Below are positions 60,066 through 64,000 of a DNA stretch of 64,000 bases, piece after piece. Each line of letters starts with the position of its first letter. Position 1 is the first letter of the stretch. The notes under the pieces are model-generated. The model saw only the letters and a program-made list of their open reading frames with translations. It had not been told where the DNA came from and searched no databases. Origin of the DNA: Sphaerimonospora sp050942215 (GTDB lineage Bacteria > Actinomycetota > Actinomycetes > Streptosporangiales > Streptosporangiaceae). The stretch is from the NCBI RefSeq assembly GCF_050942215.1, contig NZ_CP192056.1, positions 4,154,001 to 4,218,000 on the forward strand, read 5' to 3'. The translations under genes and the position numbers were made by a program.

Positions 60066-60700
60066 GCCCGTGCCCCGGCGGTCAGCTTCTCGACATACTT
60101 GGCGATGACGTCGACCTCGATGTTCACCGGGTCGCCCGGCCGCTTGCCGCCGAGGGTGGTGAGCCCGAGCGTGGTGGGGATGAGACCGACCGAGAACCGG
60201 TCGGCCGCCGCCTCGACCACGGTCAGGCTGACGCCGTCCACCGCGACCGACCCCTTCTCCACCATGTAGCGGGCGAGATCGGCGGGCAGCGAGATCCGTA
60301 CGGTCTCCCAGTTGGCGCCGGGCTCGCGGGACAGGATCACGCCCGTGCCGTCCACGTGCCCCTGCACGATGTGGCCGCCCAGGCGCTGGTCGGCACGTAC
60401 GGCACGCTCCAGGTTGACCCGGGAGCCGGGCCGCAGCGCGCCGAGGGAGGAGCGGTCGAGCGTCTCCTTCATCACGTCTGCGGTGAACACGGCCCCGTCG
60501 ACGGAGGTCACCGTGAGACACACCCCGTTGACGGCGATCGAGTCGCCGAGACGGGCGTCCGCGGTGACTATCTCGCCGCGTACGGTGAGCCGCGCCGAGT
60601 CGCCGTCTCCGCCGGTTCTCGGTCCGGGGCCTTCGCCCCCGCCGTCCCCGAGCTCGACGGCGACGACCTCGCCGAGCTCCTCGACGATTCCGGTGAACAT
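60062..60700 (-). CDS. ribE: Riboflavin synthase
   Basis: A 212-residue protein with two lumazine-binding repeats: MFTGIVEELGEVVAVEL, DSIAVNGVCLTVTSVDG and FTADVMKETLDRSSLG; then GGHIVQGHVDGTGVI and GSVAVDGVSLTVVEAAADRF. Catalyses dismutation of lumazine to riboflavin. A charged Gly-rich insert sits near residues 18-34. ATG at 60700 has GAAGGAGAG upstream. First gene of the operon behind the FMN riboswitch. Confidence 0.96.
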   Translation of the reverse strand: MFTGIVEELGEVVAVELGDGGGEGPGPRTGGDGDSARLTVRGEIVTADARLGDSIAVNGVCLTVTSVDGAVFTADVMKETLDRSSLGALRPGSRVNLERAVRADQRLGGHIVQGHVDGTGVILSREPGANWETVRISLPADLARYMVEKGSVAVDGVSLTVVEAAADRFSVGLIPTTLGLTTLGGKRPGDPVNIEVDVIAKYVEKLTAGARA

Positions 60701-60865
60701 CTCAACTCTCCTTCGGGGGAAGCCCGGCATGGGTGAAGGAGAGACCACCGCTCTTCCCTCCCGCCTGCGCCGGACGCGTCGTCACGGCGGGCTCCGGGGA
60801 AGATGCGGCTTCGCATCAGGTCGACGGACGGCTGTGCCTCCTCGGCACGGTCGCCCGCTCGCGCG

Positions 60866-60998
60866 CTGCCTCCCATCCGGACTTTCACCGTCGGTCCCGG
60901 AATCTCACCAGGTCCACCGGCCGATGGCTTCGGCCGGGTCGCGGACTGCCACCCGCGTGGGGTGTCACCGCCGGTTCGGAATTACACCGACCCCGGAG
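60866..60998 (-). ncRNA. FMN riboswitch (RFN element)
   Basis: On the reverse strand the conserved RFN blocks appear in order: GGGGTCGGTGTAATTCCGAA, ACCGGCGGT, AGTCCGCGACC, GGTGGACCTGGTGAGATTCC, GGGACCGACGGTGAAAGTCC, GGATGGGAGGC. These form the six-helix FMN aptamer. About 165 bp separate it from ribE and form the expression platform, which contains several GC-rich hairpins; attenuation or SD masking cannot be decided by eye. Confidence 0.95.
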
Positions 60999-61282
60999 CA
61001 CGCTCGCTCTGTCGTCAACCAGTGTGCCATGCCCGCCGCGGCGACCGATATGGAGGGATTGCTCTGTCGCCTCCACGGCGGTTCCGCGCCGCACCTGTCA
61101 CGGCTATGTGCGGTTTATGTCTTGAAGCTGTGACACGTTTCCCTTAATCGCACCGATCGATCACAAATCAGAATGCGCCCAGCATCAGGCCAGCAACGTT
61201 CGGCCTACCCCTCTTACCCTTCACCCGAAGTGATGCTTAGTTGACCGCAAAGCTCTTACAGGTCAACCCCAGGAGTGAGTCC

Positions 61283-63022
61283 GTGTCAGTCACACGTAGG
61301 GGCGGAAGGTTCCTCGCGCTCGCCACCGGAGCAGCGATCCTGCTCACGGCTTGCGGCGGTACGGAGAAACCGGCCGCCGACTCGACCAGCCCGGCGGCCG
61401 AGGCGCCGGCAGCCGCCGACCAGACGGTCACCCATGCCTTCGAGCAGGAGATCAGTTCCTACAACGGCTTCACGCCCGAGGAGTACTCCTCGAAGAACCA
61501 CATCGTCGTCAACCGTGTCCTTCAGGATGTCTGGTACTACAGCCCCGAGGGCGGTGTAGGCCGCAACGAAGAGATGGCGACCTACGAGAAGGTCTCCGAC
61601 GACCCGCTGACGGTGAAGTACACCTTCAACCCCAGCGCGGTCTGGTCCGACGGCGCCGACATCGGCTGCGCCGACGTGATGCTCACCTATGCGACGGGTT
61701 CGGGCAAGTTCCCCGACTTCTCCTACATCAGCACAGACCAGTGGAGCCGGGCCGAGATGCCCGACTGCAAGGTCGGCGACAAGGAGATAACGCTCAAGTA
61801 CAAGAGCCCGTTCGCCGACTGGGAAGCCCTCGAAATGATCACCATGCCGGCGCACGTCGTCGCCGAGCAGGGCGGGCTCACGGTCGAGGAGTTCGTCGAC
61901 GCCGTCAAGGCCGGCGATCAGGCCAAGTTGAAGAAGGCCGCCGAGTTCTACAGCAAGGGCTGGCTGTTCAACGGCGCGCTGCCGGACAAGAAGCTGCTGC
62001 CGTCCAGCGGCCAGTTCGTCATCGACTCCTTCACGCCGGGCCAGTCGGTAACTCTGGTACGGAACGACAAATACTGGGGCGAGCCGGCCAAGGCCGACAA
62101 GGTCGTCATCCGGTTCATCCCGCAGGACGAGCAGGTCCAGGCGCTGCAGAACGGCGAGACCAACATCATCGAGCCGCAGGCCAACCCGGACGTCCTGGCC
62201 CAGCTCCAGGGCCTGGACGGGATCCAGGTCAAGACGGGTGAGCAGTTCCTCTACGACCACCTGGACTTCAACTTCGACAAGGGCCCGTTCAAGGACGACC
62301 TCAAGCTGCGCCAGGCCTTCGCGCTCTGCGTGCCCCGCCAGCAGATCGTCGACAACCTGATCAAGCCGCAGCAGCCCAACGCCACCACCATGGACGTGCG
62401 CAACCTCGCACCGTTCCAGCCGGGTTACGCCGAGGCGGTCGCCTTCAGCGGTGTCGACAAGTACAAGACCGTCGACATCGAGGGTGCCAAGAAGCTGCTC
62501 GCCGAGGCCGGCAAGTCCAAGGTGAAGGTCCGGATCGGCTACAACCAGCCCAACCCCCGCCGCACCCAGGTCGTCGAGCTGATCAAGGCCTCGTGCGACC
62601 AGGCCGGGTTCGAGATCGAGGACACCGGCAACGAGAAGTTCTTCAACGACGGCGGCGACCTCGCCACCGGCAACTTCGACGTCGCGCTGTTCGGCTGGGC
62701 GGGGTCGTCCCTGGTCAGCGGCTGGCCCTCGACCTACAGGACGCCGAGCAAGTGCACCCCCTCGGCCAAGGGCAACAACAACGGCTGCTACTCCAACAAG
62801 GAGGTCGACAAGCTGCTGGACCAGATCCTCGGCGAGACCGACTCGGCCGAGATCCTCGAACTCACCAAGCAGATCGAGAAGACGCTCTGGGACGACCTGG
62901 CCACCATCCCGCTCTACTCCCAGCCGCAGCTGACCGCGTGGAGCGACAAGGTGCAGAACGTGGTGCCCAACCCGTCCCAGGCCTCCGTCACCTGGAACAT
63001 GCACCAGTGGGCCATGCAGTAA
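61283..63022 (+). CDS. Peptide-type ABC transporter substrate-binding lipoprotein
   Basis: A 579-residue family 5 solute-binding protein (SBP_bac_5). Signal: RRGGRFLALATGAAILLTAC with the lipobox LTAC, so it is lipidated at that Cys and held on the outer membrane leaflet. Body motifs: VNRVLQDVWYY, KYTFNPSAVWSDGADI and LRQAFALCVPRQQIVDNLI. It delivers oligopeptides or a related ligand to the permease that follows. GTG 61283 with AGGAG upstream at 7 bases; an in-frame earlier ATG adds non-signal residues. Confidence 0.93.
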   Translation: MSVTRRGGRFLALATGAAILLTACGGTEKPAADSTSPAAEAPAAADQTVTHAFEQEISSYNGFTPEEYSSKNHIVVNRVLQDVWYYSPEGGVGRNEEMATYEKVSDDPLTVKYTFNPSAVWSDGADIGCADVMLTYATGSGKFPDFSYISTDQWSRAEMPDCKVGDKEITLKYKSPFADWEALEMITMPAHVVAEQGGLTVEEFVDAVKAGDQAKLKKAAEFYSKGWLFNGALPDKKLLPSSGQFVIDSFTPGQSVTLVRNDKYWGEPAKADKVVIRFIPQDEQVQALQNGETNIIEPQANPDVLAQLQGLDGIQVKTGEQFLYDHLDFNFDKGPFKDDLKLRQAFALCVPRQQIVDNLIKPQQPNATTMDVRNLAPFQPGYAEAVAFSGVDKYKTVDIEGAKKLLAEAGKSKVKVRIGYNQPNPRRTQVVELIKASCDQAGFEIEDTGNEKFFNDGGDLATGNFDVALFGWAGSSLVSGWPSTYRTPSKCTPSAKGNNNGCYSNKEVDKLLDQILGETDSAEILELTKQIEKTLWDDLATIPLYSQPQLTAWSDKVQNVVPNPSQASVTWNMHQWAMQ

Positions 63023-63055
63023 GAAGCGGTGAGAAGCGTCAGGTGACCACCTGAC

Positions 63056-63096
63056 CACGCGCGGGGCCGGGCCACCATGAACCCGGCCCCGCGTGA
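63056..63096 (+). terminator. Strong hairpin after the binding-protein gene
   Basis: GCGGGGCCGGG (63061-63071) and CCCGGCCCCGC (63082-63092) are perfect 11-bp arms with a 10-base loop, starting about 38 bp after the stop. There is no T-tract, so it may attenuate rather than end transcription, lowering permease relative to the binding protein. Confidence 0.6.
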
Positions 63097-63233
63097 TGCC
63101 CATGCCAGCGCCCGTGCCGGCCGACGCCGCGCCGGGCGTCGCCACCCTCACGAACCACCGGCCCGCCGGCGGCTCAAGCCTTGACCAGGCGGCCCGGTGA
63201 GCCGGCCCGTCATCTGCAGGAGGTCGGGGAACC

Positions 63234-64000
63234 TTGCTTGTGTTCATCACGCGGCGGCTGCTCATATCGGCCATCGTCCTGCTCGCCGCGACATTCATCA
63301 TGTTCGTCCTCGTCGCCCTGTCCGGGGATCCGCTCCAAGACCTGCGCGAGCAGTCGACTCCGCAGGCGAAGGCGCAGATGGCGGCCCGCATCGAGGCGAT
63401 GCGGCTCGACATGCCGATCCCGGTCCGCTATCTCGGCTGGCTCGGCGACCTCCTCCTCCATGGCGACCTCGGCGTCGACAAGGCCGGCAGCTCGGTCGCC
63501 GCCCAGCTCGGCCAGGCCACCGCCGCCACCCTCCAGCTCGTGGTCGTCGCGACGCTGCTCGGCGCGTTCATCGGCATCACCATCGGCGTCATCTCGGCGC
63601 TGCGCCAGTACAGCAGTTTCGACCACGGGATTACTTTCACAGCTTTCGTCTGCTTCTCGCTACCGGTTTTCTGGGTGGCGACGATGCTCAAGCAGTACCT
63701 GGCGATCGAGTTCAACGACTGGCTGCGCGACCCCACGATCCCGGCCTGGGTCATCGCGGCTGCGGCCGTGTTCGCCGGACTGGTCTGGGGCTCGGTCTAC
63801 CACGGGGACCGGCGCGGCAAGCTGGCCGCCTTCGGCATCGGCTTCGTCGTCACCGCCGTGGTCCTCTTCGCTCTCTCCGCGAGCCGCTGGTTCGCCGACC
63901 CCGGCCTCGGCTTCCCGTTCGTGCTCGTGGTCTCGCTGGCGGCCGCGGCCGGGATGGCGGCGTTGATCTCCGGGCTCGAGCACCTGCAGCCGATGTACGC
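63234..64000 (+). CDS. ABC transporter permease, DppB type (partial at right edge)
   Basis: The reading frame is open from a TTG at 63234 to the edge (255 codons). It has the DppB-type start: ITRRLLISAIVLLAATFIMF, LSGDPLQDLRE, MRLDMPIPVRYLGWLGDLLL and HGDLGVDKAGSSVAAQLGQA. The TMD with LVVVATLLGAFIGITIGVIS and FVCFSLPVFWVATMLKQYLA follows, but the next part adds extra helices (AWVIAAAAVFAGLVWGSVYH, LAAFGIGFVVTAVVLFALSA) not in ordinary DppB, as in enlarged actinobacterial permeases. AGGAGG lies ten bases before TTG; GTG at 63240 is an alternative. Confidence 0.88.
   Translation, partial: MLVFITRRLLISAIVLLAATFIMFVLVALSGDPLQDLREQSTPQAKAQMAARIEAMRLDMPIPVRYLGWLGDLLLHGDLGVDKAGSSVAAQLGQATAATLQLVVVATLLGAFIGITIGVISALRQYSSFDHGITFTAFVCFSLPVFWVATMLKQYLAIEFNDWLRDPTIPAWVIAAAAVFAGLVWGSVYHGDRRGKLAAFGIGFVVTAVVLFALSASRWFADPGLGFPFVLVVSLAAAAGMAALISGLEHLQPMY

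Noticed and set aside
63181..63966. Serine/arginine-rich forward frame at the right edge
   Set aside because: It is the +1 shadow of the permease gene, which is open in another frame to the edge and has clear membrane helices.

Overview
The window is a high-GC actinomycete chromosome segment. It carries the complete division and cell wall (dcw) cluster in actinobacterial order, with sepF, yggT and divIVA downstream of ftsZ. MurE has the DNPR motif of meso-diaminopimelate-adding enzymes. There are also an F420/LLM-type oxidoreductase and two methyltransferases of the actinobacterial DUF574 (Methyltransf_19) family. Family level is inference; Streptosporangiaceae-like (Nonomuraea/Streptosporangium/Microbispora) is my best guess.

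Bases 1-11,500 are an accessory, partly decayed region. It holds a small two-gene unit (metallo-beta-lactamase-fold hydrolase plus SnoaL-like protein) among broken SnoaL and IclR remnants. Next comes a CPH-type copper P1B-ATPase whose neighbours, a CopZ-like chaperone and a CsoR-like repressor, are frameshifted. DUF1905 and DUF427 genes, an IS30-like transposase remnant, an A/T-richer orphan gene (9238-10080) and an interrupted membrane-anchored propeller-like gene follow.

Bases 11,600-21,000 hold a TerC-family gene under a yybP-ykoY (Mn2+) riboswitch with an SD-sequestering alternative hairpin, a DUF190/CrcB (fluoride channel) pair, a DUF574 methyltransferase, a DUF4429/SHOCT protein, ileS behind a T-box with an ATC specifier, and a convergent membrane protein with two His/Cys motifs.

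Bases 21,100-39,650 are the minus-strand dcw cluster: mraZ-rsmH-ftsL-ftsI-murE-murF-mraY-murD-ftsW-murG-murC-ftsQ-ftsZ-yggS-sepF-yggT-divIVA. From ftsL to ftsQ most junctions overlap by one to four bases, so most of it is probably translated as one coupled message. ftsZ has its own upstream gap and candidate promoter. Four GTGG-type repeats at 10-bp period upstream of mraZ look like an MraZ operator. Diverging from it is a MoxR-DUF58-transglutaminase unit.

Bases 44,500-57,500 are mostly minus strand: DUF3040, DNA polymerase IV, a methyltransferase, nusB-efp-pepQ, an MFS pump divergent from its TetR regulator, an LLM oxidoreductase, a second DUF574 methyltransferase, and a mocA/xdhC/VWA/MoxR set that resembles the accessory genes of molybdenum hydroxylases without any structural enzyme nearby. 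Between the TetR and LLM genes lies an unusual nested inverted-repeat element with six copies of a GTGATCTTGC core.

Bases 57,600-64,000 hold a PH-domain protein, the riboflavin operon (ribE - 65-aa membrane protein - ribBA - ribH) under an FMN riboswitch, and the start of an oligopeptide-type ABC transporter (lipoprotein plus a permease cut by the window edge). I saw no rRNA, tRNA or CRISPR array.
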